The position numbers and the translations under genes were made by a program. A stretch of 64,000 nt of DNA from Occallatibacter savannae (lineage in GTDB: Bacteria > Acidobacteriota > Terriglobia > Terriglobales > Acidobacteriaceae): positions 806,001 through 870,000 of the forward strand of contig NZ_QFFY01000001.1 in assembly GCF_003131205.1 (NCBI RefSeq). The letters are read 5' to 3'. Positions 56,970-64,000 of this stretch are shown here, one piece after another (positions within the stretch are counted from its first letter, which is position 1; the number at the start of each line of letters is the position of its first letter). A model generated the notes under the pieces. The model searched no databases, had not been told where the DNA came from, and was given only the letters and a program-made list of their open reading frames with translations.

Positions 56970-58259
56970 CTACACCATCTCCGTCGCCAGCAGATCTCTC
57001 ATCTCCTCACGTCTCCGAACCAGCCGGTACTTCTTCCCCTCCACCAGCACCTCCGCAGGCCTCATGCGCGAGTTGTAGTTCGAGCTTTGCGCCATGCCGT
57101 AAGCACCCGCATCCAGCAGCGCCAGCAGATCGCCCGCTTCAACCGGCTTCATCTCCCGATCGCGCGCGAAGAAGTCCCCCGTCTCGCACACCGGCCCCAC
57201 CACATCTACGACGCGCGTTCTTCCCGCTCGCGGCTTCACGGGAACAATCTCGTGATACGCCTGGTACAGCGCTGGCCGGATCAGGTCGTTCATCGCCGCG
57301 TCCGTAATCACGAACGTCTTCTTGCCGTTCTTCTTCACATTCAGCACACGCGTCACCAGCGCCCCGGCCTGCGCCACGATAAACCGCCCGGGCTCGATCA
57401 GCAGCCTGCCCTCGAAACCATCCAGCGCCTTCTCAATCGCCGCCGCATACTCCGCCACCTTCGCCGCCGGATCAGAAGCATCACCGCCGGCGTGATAGTC
57501 GATTCCCAGCCCCCCGCCCGCATCGATCACGCACAGAGAGACTCCCTCGCTCCTCAACTGCGCTGCAAGCTTGCTCACCCGCCGGATCGCCGCCCCAAAC
57601 GGATCCGCCGAACGAATCTGCGACCCAATATGCACGCTGATGCCATGCGGCTCGAGCCACTTGTTCTTCGCCGCCGCACGGTAGATCGCCGCCGCCTGCC
57701 GTATATCAATCCCGAACTTGTGCTCTCGCAGCCCCGTTGAAATATACGGATGCGTATCCGCAAACACATCCGGATTCACCCGCAGCGCAAACCGCGCCTT
57801 CACGCCGCGCTTCTTTGCACGTGATGCCAGCAACGCAAGCTCGCTCTCGCTCTCCACGTTGAACTCGAGGATCTTCGCGTCAAGCGCAGCATCGATCTCC
57901 TCGGCCGTCTTCCCCACGCCTGAGAACACCACACGTCCCGCAGCCTCGGGCGCGGCCGCCAACACCCGCGCCAGTTCCCCGCCCGATACGATGTCGAAGC
58001 CCGCTCCGTTCTCCGCCAGCAGCTTCAGAATCGCCAGGGATGAGTTCGCCTTCACGGCATAGCACACCAGGTGCTCGCGCCCCGCAAACGCACTCTGAAA
58101 GAGCCGCAGCCGCTCCACAATCTGAGTACCCGAATAAACGTACAGCGGAGTGCCATACTGCTTTGCCAGCGCTTGGAGCGAAACACCATCGCACGCCAAC
58201 ACGCCGCGCGCACCAGCCGCATGAAAAGGACGAGATAAATTGTTCTGATCAGATTTCAA
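56970..58259 (-). CDS. lysA: Diaminopimelate decarboxylase
   Basis: 429-residue PLP enzyme making L-lysine from meso-diaminopimelate. Seen: CYAVKANSSLAILKLL (lysine that binds PLP), GAGFDIVSGGELARVL, VHIGSQIRS, DAGGGLGIDY (glycine loop for the PLP phosphate), EPGRFIVAQAG and GPVCETGDFFARDREM (active-site cysteine and catalytic partner). All expected motifs are present. No lysine-biosynthetic partner is adjacent, which is common for lysA. Confidence 0.95.
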   Translation of the reverse strand: MKSDQNNLSRPFHAAGARGVLACDGVSLQALAKQYGTPLYVYSGTQIVERLRLFQSAFAGREHLVCYAVKANSSLAILKLLAENGAGFDIVSGGELARVLAAAPEAAGRVVFSGVGKTAEEIDAALDAKILEFNVESESELALLASRAKKRGVKARFALRVNPDVFADTHPYISTGLREHKFGIDIRQAAAIYRAAAKNKWLEPHGISVHIGSQIRSADPFGAAIRRVSKLAAQLRSEGVSLCVIDAGGGLGIDYHAGGDASDPAAKVAEYAAAIEKALDGFEGRLLIEPGRFIVAQAGALVTRVLNVKKNGKKTFVITDAAMNDLIRPALYQAYHEIVPVKPRAGRTRVVDVVGPVCETGDFFARDREMKPVEAGDLLALLDAGAYGMAQSSNYNSRMRPAEVLVEGKKYRLVRRREEMRDLLATEMV

Positions 58260-58325
58260 TCGAGGCTACCCGAAATGGAGTGATACTCCGAGCCTATCGC
58301 ATCCGCTCCACTCAATCGACGAGGC

Positions 58326-58360
58326 GGGTACCCCATGTCCCCTTCAGTTGTGGAGACAAG
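58326..58360. repeat. Dispersed hairpin, family A, degraded copy
   Basis: Left arm CCCATGTCCCC (58332-58342) is intact with a 7-base loop, but the right arm is GTGGAGACAAG instead of the complement. Flank GGGTAC present. Confidence 0.6.
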
Positions 58361-58365
58361 AAGGG

Positions 58366-58398
58366 GTGCCCCATCCAAGCTTTGCTTGGGTGGGGAAC
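58366..58398. repeat. Dispersed hairpin, family C
   Basis: CCCCATCCAAGC (58369-58380) with GCTTGGGTGGGG (58384-58395), 12 bp with one wobble, 3-base loop, ending GGGGAAC. Flanks match the other hairpins; the stem does not. Confidence 0.8.
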
Positions 58399-58407
58399 AA
58401 GGACCTG

Positions 58408-58440
58408 TGCCCCATTCATCGCGCAGCGATGAATGGGAAT
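58408..58440. repeat. Dispersed hairpin, family D
   Basis: Perfect 12-bp stem CCCATTCATCGC (58411-58422) with GCGATGAATGGG (58426-58437), 3-base loop, after GTGC. Three hairpins of three different stems lie in this one 110-base stretch. Confidence 0.82.
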
Positions 58441-58446
58441 TCAATC

Positions 58447-59286
58447 TCAGAACTCAAACTGCGCAAGCCACGGGCGCATAATAGCCGCCACCGTCTCCGG
58501 CTGCTCGTACGCCGCGAAATGCCCCGCATCCGGCAACAGATGGAACTCGCATCCACCCGGAGCAGCCTCAAACGCCCGCATCTCCGCCTCGGTGATCCCC
58601 GGATCCTCACCGCCGCAGATCGCCAGCACCGGCGCATCGATCTCCGCAATATCCGACACTGAATTCGGCCTTGTCGCAAGCCCCGCCTGCACCGCAACTA
58701 CTGCCTCAGGCATCAGCGTCATTCGCGCGCGCAGCTCGCTCACCACCTCAGGCCGTCGCGCCCGCGTGCTCGCCCCGATCAGCGTCTGCGCATTCCCGTC
58801 GAACACGCCCGCCGTCCCTTCTCGCCTGAGCCTGTTGATCGTCTCCACGCGCTTCACCAGATTCGCTTCAGCATCGGGCTGCGCCTTGGAGCAGACAAAC
58901 ACCAGCCCGCGCATCCGCATCGGCGCTCTCCGCCACAGGTCCAGCATCACGTACCCGCCTATCGAGCAGCCCGCAAACACCGCCTCTCCAATCTCCAGCT
59001 CATCCATCAGCGCCAGCACGTCCGACGCGAGCTGCCCGATGCTCAGCACCGGCGCATCCGGCACGCGCGAGAATCCGCCGATGGGCAGATCGTCGCCCAA
59101 CTCAGAGGCCCCGTGCGCGCGAAAGTCCGGCAGAATCGAGCGGTACTCGCCGATTCCGATTCCCTTCAGAGAAGGAAGCCAGTATGTGTGATCCAGTGGA
59201 GTGGGATGAAGAAAGAGGATCGGCACGCCTGAACCAATCTCTTCGTAACTCAGGCGTGCCCCCTGCGATTCGTAGGTCTTGCTCAT
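58447..59286 (-). CDS. Alpha/beta hydrolase
   Basis: 279-residue cytoplasmic hydrolase. Seen: LFLHPTPLDHTYW (oxyanion region), nucleophile serine in GCSIGGYVM, acid residue near AICGGEDPG, and histidine in DAGHFAAYEQPE, a complete triad. Likely an esterase or C-C hydrolase of small metabolites; substrate unknown. Its start overlaps the stop of the upstream zinc-ribbon gene by four bases, so the two are co-translated. Confidence 0.87.
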   Translation of the reverse strand: MSKTYESQGARLSYEEIGSGVPILFLHPTPLDHTYWLPSLKGIGIGEYRSILPDFRAHGASELGDDLPIGGFSRVPDAPVLSIGQLASDVLALMDELEIGEAVFAGCSIGGYVMLDLWRRAPMRMRGLVFVCSKAQPDAEANLVKRVETINRLRREGTAGVFDGNAQTLIGASTRARRPEVVSELRARMTLMPEAVVAVQAGLATRPNSVSDIAEIDAPVLAICGGEDPGITEAEMRAFEAAPGGCEFHLLPDAGHFAAYEQPETVAAIMRPWLAQFEF

Positions 59287-59645
59287 ACAGTTGGAGGATA
59301 CCCGCCCGGAGGGAAAGGCCCCTGAGGATAATTTCCCGGCGGGTAAGTCCCCGGCATTCCAACCGGCTCTTCAGGAATACCGATCCAGCCGGCGAGATAC
59401 GCAACCCCGACCAGCCCGCTCGTCAGCAGAAATCCGGCAACCGTAAGGATGCGAACCGTGGTCACGTTCCAACCATTTGCCTGCGCCACGCCGATGCACA
59501 CTCCCGCGATCTGTCGTCCCACAATGGGCCTCACCAGCGGCCTCCCGGGAGCGGGCGGAGCAGCAGTCACCACATTCCCGCAGTTCGAGCAAAACCGCGC
59601 GCTCGGCGGCAATCCGGTTCCACAGCGTTGACAGAAAAAGGCCAT
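59283..59645 (-). CDS. Zinc-ribbon PspC-like membrane protein with Pro/Gly tail
   Basis: 120 residues. An N-terminal zinc ribbon (CQRCG and CSNCG, residues 5-22) is followed by a linker and a PspC-type unit, RQIAGVCIGVAQANGWNVTTVRIL with a membrane helix (LLTSGLVGVAYLAGWIG), and a tail of P-G-x-Y-P repeats (GTYPPGNYPQGPFPPGGYPP). It probably sits in the inner membrane in an envelope-stress role by PspC analogy. Four-base overlap with the hydrolase gene that follows. Confidence 0.85.
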   Translation of the reverse strand: MAFFCQRCGTGLPPSARFCSNCGNVVTAAPPAPGRPLVRPIVGRQIAGVCIGVAQANGWNVTTVRILTVAGFLLTSGLVGVAYLAGWIGIPEEPVGMPGTYPPGNYPQGPFPPGGYPPTV

Positions 59646-59735
59646 TGGGAGAAACCTCCGTTTTCACCATATCACTACGCAAATCACGGCTGGCCGGTTC
59701 CCCTCCCGGACCTTCTCTACCGCCAACGACAACGA

Positions 59736-60953
59736 TCAGTTCACTTTGTAGGGCGACTTCAGCCGCTTTCGTGCTGTGTCTGCTCGCGAGGTATTCGGGC
59801 CCGCATCGATGGCCGCCTGGTAGTCCTTCACGGCCTGCTCCCGCTCCCCCAGAGCGTCATGGCACTCCCCAGCGTCCAGCAGCGTTCTCACCTTCAGCTC
59901 CGTGCCCACGTTCTTCTCTGCCGCAGCCATCTCATAGGCCTGTGCCGCCTCTCCATAATGCCGCTGCCCGCGCAGCGCATCTCCCAGCCCGAAATACGCA
60001 AGCTCCAGCCGCGCCTCCGCAAAGTAGCCCGGCTTCTGCCCGTCGGCGATCAGGGCGCGATAGGCATCCACGGCCTTCATACCCTGGCCATCGTCCTTGC
60101 GCAGATTCGCCTCCTCCAGGCAGAAGAGAAAATCCCGCGGATACTGCTGCTTCAACCCAAGCACCACCTGGATCGCATCTGTATACTTTCCCTCCCGCCG
60201 CAGAAACAGAGCGATCACCGTACTCGCATCCACCTTCGTTGCCACGCCCCGCGCCGCGTCATCGCGCAGCAGCTCCATTCCCTTCGACTTCGAACCCGTG
60301 ATCCCTGCAAAGCCAATCAGAATCTTGAACGGAAACGGCAGCGCCCCAACTACGTACTCATACACGCCCACTACCAGCTTCGCGTCTACGTAGTTCGGAT
60401 CGATCTTCAGCACACGTTCGCAGTCGTCCTTCGCCTTGCCCGCCAGCCGGAACCCCGCTCCGAACCCGCGCTCCACCATCGCCACGTACGTGCAACGCAA
60501 ACTTCGCGCCCACCCGCGCGCAAACAGCGCATCTACATCGTTGCCGTTCTTGCTTACGCGCCAGTCCGCTTCGCGCACGGCCTCATCCGCAAGCGCGAAA
60601 ATCTCATCGCGCTTCTTCGCATCCTCGTTGGTCGCGTGCTTGCCGGTTAGAAACCCGTCGTTCGCATAGAACGTCGTGTCCAGTAGATCCTGCCGATACA
60701 GCTCCTGGAAGATCATCACTTCCAGCAGCATCGTCGTTGCGTAGGGATCGCCGGGATGTTCTGCGTGAATGCGCTCGAACCGCTGCACCGCGGCCGGATA
60801 GTCCAGCAGATAGAAGGAGTGGTACGCCTCCCGCACCTTCGGGTCGAAGTTCAGCGCATTGGTATGAACCCGCGCATCAGCGCGGCAAGACGAAGCCGAC
60901 GCAATCAGGAGGGCGAGAATCCCGGCAAAGCATGTCTGAGTCAGGCGAGCCAT
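59736..60953 (-). CDS. Exported tetratricopeptide-repeat-like protein
   Basis: 405 residues with a signal peptide (ending SSCRA, about residue 24; the cysteine could also be a lipidation site). Alpha-helical repeats of TPR character run through the chain: YYPAAVQRFERIHAEHPGDP, NYVDAKLVVGVYEYVVGALPF, ELAYFGLGDALRGQRHYGEAAQAYE, DALGEREQAVKDYQAAID. TPR-like arrays bind partner proteins; no partner is evident. The long non-coding stretch upstream holds hairpin repeats. Confidence 0.78.
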   Translation of the reverse strand: MARLTQTCFAGILALLIASASSCRADARVHTNALNFDPKVREAYHSFYLLDYPAAVQRFERIHAEHPGDPYATTMLLEVMIFQELYRQDLLDTTFYANDGFLTGKHATNEDAKKRDEIFALADEAVREADWRVSKNGNDVDALFARGWARSLRCTYVAMVERGFGAGFRLAGKAKDDCERVLKIDPNYVDAKLVVGVYEYVVGALPFPFKILIGFAGITGSKSKGMELLRDDAARGVATKVDASTVIALFLRREGKYTDAIQVVLGLKQQYPRDFLFCLEEANLRKDDGQGMKAVDAYRALIADGQKPGYFAEARLELAYFGLGDALRGQRHYGEAAQAYEMAAAEKNVGTELKVRTLLDAGECHDALGEREQAVKDYQAAIDAGPNTSRADTARKRLKSPYKVN

Positions 60954-61090
60954 ATCGCCCCATCACACCTTGGAGTTGAGAGGATTCCCATCCCTCCAAG
61001 TTTAGCCGGGGCAATTGACCGTCTCCGCAAGCTCTGAAAGGCGCGACTTTCGCAGCTTGCTGAAAAGAATCGACTCAGCACGGTTTGAAA

Positions 61091-61153
61091 GGGCACGGCT
61101 TCAGCCGTGCCGCTAAGCTCCCCAAGAAAGGCGGGCTTTAGCCCCTGAGGGAT
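61091..61153. repeat. GGCACGGC hairpin element, copy 1
   Basis: GGCACGGC TTCA GCCGTGCC (61092-61111), perfect 8-bp stem, then a second small hairpin GGGCTTTAGCCC and CCTGAGG. Same plan as copies 2 and 3. Confidence 0.82.
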
Positions 61154-61183
61154 ATACCCTTCCGCTGTCTGCCGGGAGCGTCT

Positions 61184-61268
61184 GGGCACGACTTTTAGCT
61201 TGCCCTGAGCGAAGCCGAAGTGTGCCGAAAAGCCCTGCAAAATCGACGTGGGCTTCAGCCCCTGGGCA
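61184..61268. repeat. GGCACGGC-type element, copy 2 (diverged)
   Basis: Begins GGGCACGACTTTTAGC and includes GCAAAATCGACGTGGGCTTCAGCCCCTGGGCAC. The first stem is broken; the middle and end match copy 3 (GCAAAATCGAC, GGGCTT-AGCCCCTG). Confidence 0.7.
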
Positions 61269-61365
61269 CAATTCCTGCTGATAAACAGACTCTTCATCAA
61301 ACGGTTTTGCAATGCCGCCAAAAGCCAGTCGTCGCACCAGAAGCAAACCGAAACCGGAAGCGTCA

Positions 61366-61430
61366 GGGCACGACTTCAGTCGTGCCGAAACGCTCCGCAA
61401 AATCGACCTGGGCTTTAGCCCCTGACGGAC
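61366..61430. repeat. GGCACGGC-type element, copy 3
   Basis: GGCACGAC TTCA GTCGTGCC (61367-61386), perfect 8-bp stem. Relative to copy 1 both sides change together (GGC/GCC to GAC/GTC), keeping the pairing, then GCAAAATCGACC and GGGCTTTAGCCCCTG. Confidence 0.82.
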
Positions 61431-61468
61431 GCCTTCTCTCGCGGGATTGCAGTCCTACGCAAACCCCG

Positions 61469-62764
61469 CTACTCAGACCGGGGCTTCTCCTGCTTCGGAC
61501 CTCCGCCATGCGCTTCAGGATGCGCTGCAGCCGGCCTGCTCTCTGCCCGTGCTGCTTCGCGTTGCGGCGCAGGACGATTCACACCTGCATGAGGCTCAGC
61601 CGGATGCGATTCACGCGGAGGCGGCGCCGGCCTCGACTCACGCGCCGGGGGCGCAGGCCGAGACTCCATCCTTGGCTGCGGCTCAGGACGCGACTCAGGT
61701 CGCGGTCTCTCCGCAGGCGGTTGCGGACGCGATTCGGTTCTCGGCCTTTCCTGTTGAGGCGCGGGCCGCGGTTCGTATCTGGGCTCTTGTGATGGCCGCG
61801 ATTCCTGGCGCGGTTCCGGCGCTGGTCTCGATTCAGGACGAGGCGCCGGCTCGCGGTAAGGATTTCTCTCCGTCGGCGCCGGGCGCGATTCCGTATAAGG
61901 ACGCCTCTCCGTCGGCACCGGCCTCGATTCCGGCCGCCGATTCTGCTGCTCCCGGTACGGCTCGTTTCGATACGCAGGCGAAGTACGCGACGGCTCAGGA
62001 CGAACCTCACCTCTCGACGGCGCAGGTGCAATCGGAGCACCTCCGATCCTTCCTCCGCTCTCCGGCCTCGCGACAACCACTCTCTGCGGACGCCCGCCAT
62101 TTGCCCTTGCATACGAGCTGCGATCCGCGCGTGCCGCCTGAATCTGCTGCTGCTGCACCGGCGTCAGGGCCGTGTGCCTGCCCGACATGCCTCTGCGCTC
62201 GATCGGCGTCGGATCGTGCCGGATGCCGCCGGGCCCTCCGTTGTACGCAATGCGCCGCTCGTTCGGAATCGTTCGCTCCTGCACGATCGTCCTGTCCACA
62301 TAAACGTTGCGGACCACGGTCGTATTCACCCGCATCACCGCCGTGTTGTACGCAAACCGCCCATCGCGCCACTCACCGCCCACGAAGCCCTCGCCCATGT
62401 AGCCGTAGCCGTAGTCGATCCCGCCGTAGTATCCGACATCATCTCCCCAGTACCCCTCGTGAAAGCGGTAACGACCGCCCTCCCAGCCCCACCACGGCGG
62501 CGTCCACAGCGCCCCAACATAAGGCGCAGGCACCCACTCGCCCGGCACCCAGTAGTAGCCCTCATCGTCGTCGTACGCCCAATAACCCGGCGCCCACATC
62601 CACCCCTCCTCCGGACAGGGCGGCTGCTCATAAACGGGCAGCTCCGGCGGCGCCATCGTAACGCTGATCGCAATCTGCGCGCGCATCCTCGCGGGTGCCG
62701 CAGCGAAAACAAGCGCCAGCAAAAACGCTGGCAAAATACAACGCATCACTCTGGTTGCAGCCAT
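61469..62764 (-). CDS. Exported YXWGXW-like protein with Arg/Pro/Glu-rich repeat tail
   Basis: 431 residues from the ATG at 62764, behind GGAGGAT. A signal peptide (ending RMRAQ) leads to an aromatic/Gly-rich N-terminal region (about residues 40-140) with WMWAPGYWAYDD, YYWVPGEWVPAPY, WTPPWWGW and a Gly/Tyr-rich block. This is the pattern of the YXWGXW-repeat exported proteins of Acidobacteria and relatives. The C-terminal 150 residues are tandem Arg/Pro/Glu units (ESRPAP repeated about nine times, with variants). No function is known; the protein is probably surface-exposed or wall-bound. Confidence 0.8.
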   Translation of the reverse strand: MAATRVMRCILPAFLLALVFAAAPARMRAQIAISVTMAPPELPVYEQPPCPEEGWMWAPGYWAYDDDEGYYWVPGEWVPAPYVGALWTPPWWGWEGGRYRFHEGYWGDDVGYYGGIDYGYGYMGEGFVGGEWRDGRFAYNTAVMRVNTTVVRNVYVDRTIVQERTIPNERRIAYNGGPGGIRHDPTPIERRGMSGRHTALTPVQQQQIQAARADRSSYARANGGRPQRVVVARPESGGRIGGAPIAPAPSRGEVRPEPSRTSPAYRNEPYREQQNRRPESRPVPTERRPYTESRPAPTERNPYREPAPRPESRPAPEPRQESRPSQEPRYEPRPAPQQERPRTESRPQPPAERPRPESRPEPQPRMESRPAPPARESRPAPPPRESHPAEPHAGVNRPAPQREAARAESRPAAAHPEAHGGGPKQEKPRSE

Positions 62765-63043
62765 GGGGAGAAATCCTCCTTCATCGCGCCCGTCGCTTCT
62801 AAATATGCGTTCTCTAATGACGGGCGAATCCGGCGTGGGCATTTCAGTTTGCGCCTGCTCCTACGGACCGCGCCCAGCCACACGCCTATGACTTGGAGCC
62901 TCATCACGCAAAATGCGTTGTACTCTGCTCGAAGTCTCCTGCGACCTACTCCCGCCTGCTTCTCACGCTCGGACCCACACGCCGGGCCAACTCTCGTGCG
63001 TTATCTTTAGAGAGCACCCGCGCCCCACGCGCAACTGAAAAGC

Positions 63044-64000
63044 ATGGACGTACTCAAGCGACTCTACGAACAGCACTTCGGCTCGCCGGCCGAGATCGTC
63101 AAGCCTCTGCAGGGCCAGCTCGGCGGCTCCGGACGCGCCATCATCCGCCTCTCCGGTTCACCCGGAAGCGCCATCGGCATCCTGTACCCGGTCCGCGAAG
63201 AAAACGTCGCCTTCCTCGAGTTCTCGCGTCACTTCCTCCGCCACGGCCTGCCCGTCCCCCATATCTATAAAGAGGACCTCGCCAACAACGCCTACCTCGA
63301 AGAAGACCTCGGCGACACCACGCTTTTCGAATTCCTCAGCGCCAATCGCTCCGGCGAAGACATCTCGCCCGCTGTGATCGACATTTACCGCAAAGTCGTC
63401 GCCACTCTTCCGCGCTTCCAGATCGAAGCCGGCCGCGACCTCAACTACAAGGTCTGCTATCCGCGCTCCAGCTTCGATCGCCAGTCCATCAACTGGGACC
63501 TCAATTACTTCAAGTACTATTTCCTGCGCCTCGCCGGAATTCCGTTCAGCGAACAGGCTCTCGAGAACGACTTCTCCCGCCTCACCAAACTCCTTCTCGC
63601 CGCACCGCACGACTACTTCCTCTATCGCGATTTCCAGTCGCGCAACGTCATGCTCCGCGATGGCCAGCCTTACTTCCTCGACTACCAGGGCGGCCGCAAA
63701 GGCGCGCTGCAATACGACATCGCTTCCCTGCTCTACGACGGCAAAGCCGACCTGCCTCCCGCTGTTCGACAGGAGTTGCTCGATGACTATCTCGATCGAG
63801 TCGCTGAATTCATCCCGCTCGATCGCGCGGCCTTCATGGAGCACTACTACGCCTACGTCTACGTGCGCATCATGCAGGCCCTCGGCGCCTACGGATTCCG
63901 CGGCTTCTACGAACGCAAGCCGCACTTCCTCCAGTCCGTTCCCTACGCTCTCAAGAACATTCGCTGGCTCGCGCACAACGTGAAACTACCCGTTGCCCTG
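63044..64000 (+). CDS. Phosphotransferase (AmgK/aminoglycoside-kinase-like), 5' part
   Basis: 319 residues from ATG at 63044, reading open to the window edge, so the gene is incomplete. APH-type kinase fold: FLYRDFQSRNVML is the catalytic loop (D, N) and PYFLDYQGGR the DFG-like metal site; LEEDLGDTTLFEFL lies in the N-lobe. The family includes AmgK, the N-acetylmuramate/N-acetylglucosamine kinase of peptidoglycan recycling, and in some phyla fusions or neighbours with RapZ-like or nucleotidyltransferase genes. The catalytic loop begins YRD rather than HRD or HGD. Cell-wall sugar recycling is the likely role. Confidence 0.8.
   Translation, partial: MDVLKRLYEQHFGSPAEIVKPLQGQLGGSGRAIIRLSGSPGSAIGILYPVREENVAFLEFSRHFLRHGLPVPHIYKEDLANNAYLEEDLGDTTLFEFLSANRSGEDISPAVIDIYRKVVATLPRFQIEAGRDLNYKVCYPRSSFDRQSINWDLNYFKYYFLRLAGIPFSEQALENDFSRLTKLLLAAPHDYFLYRDFQSRNVMLRDGQPYFLDYQGGRKGALQYDIASLLYDGKADLPPAVRQELLDDYLDRVAEFIPLDRAAFMEHYYAYVYVRIMQALGAYGFRGFYERKPHFLQSVPYALKNIRWLAHNVKLPVAL

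Larger units (their letters stand above)
60954..61468. other. 515-base intergenic region with repeated hairpins
   Basis: No gene. It contains three copies of a composite element (61091-61153, 61184-61268, 61366-61430), each described separately, and a possible degraded fourth at about 61042-61080. Confidence 0.7.

Noticed and set aside
61480..62000. Tandem repeat array
   Set aside because: It is the coding region of the ESRPAP tail; repeats follow codon phase and vary in sequence.

Overview
The window looks like chromosomal DNA of an acidobacterium, probably class Terriglobia (Acidobacteriaceae-like). Evidence: high-GC coding throughout; two very large orphan ABC permeases of the acidobacterial ADOP type, each behind a small PadR repressor gene; many exported hydrolases and peptidases; and several families of intergenic palindromes. 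No rRNA, tRNA, CRISPR array, phage gene, transposase or integrase was seen. About 54 genes are supported, on both strands, in short operons.

Left part (1-10.5 kb): the 3' end of kdpB and kdpC (K+ uptake ATPase); lutABC (L-lactate to pyruvate) followed by a fused rhamnulose-1-phosphate aldolase/dehydrogenase, which together would take L-rhamnose carbon through lactaldehyde and lactate to pyruvate; then dnaE on the minus strand.

Middle-left (10.5-24.3 kb): small exported proteins of unknown function, one with three copies of a GSG-[ML]-ATG-[KR] motif resembling a segment of Hcp; an esterase; an M19 dipeptidase; a serine/acidic-tailed small protein; a frameshifted SDR oxidoreductase; an orphan scpB; and a divergent PHP-hydrolase / GT4 glycosyltransferase pair.

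Centre (24.4-47.3 kb): a three-gene membrane redox module (tetraheme cytochrome c, Tat-exported four-cluster ferredoxin, NrfD-like quinol subunit) resembling Geobacter CbcSTU, interrupted by a heptad-periodic inverted repeat; a DUF2339 membrane protein; a Tat-exported Gfo/Idh oxidoreductase; a methyltransferase; two PadR-ADOP pairs flanking a frameshifted SulP transporter and a lipoprotein; an EamA exporter; and a truA / M20 peptidase / amidohydrolase run.

Right part (47.5-64 kb): a long TolC-like protein, an M28 peptidase, an HtrA/Deg protease, a peptidoglycan-binding protein, a type-B carboxylesterase, lysA, an alpha/beta hydrolase overlapping a zinc-ribbon PspC protein, a TPR-like protein, a YXWGXW-type surface protein and the start of an AmgK-like kinase.

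Three otherwise intact genes (SDR, VOC, SulP) each lack exactly one base, so either draft-quality indels or recent gene decay is present. The most unusual non-coding content is a set of dispersed hairpins with common flanks but different stems, a second hairpin family with a compensatory base change, heptad repeats, and a padR promoter whose operator overlaps the start codon of a probably leaderless mRNA.
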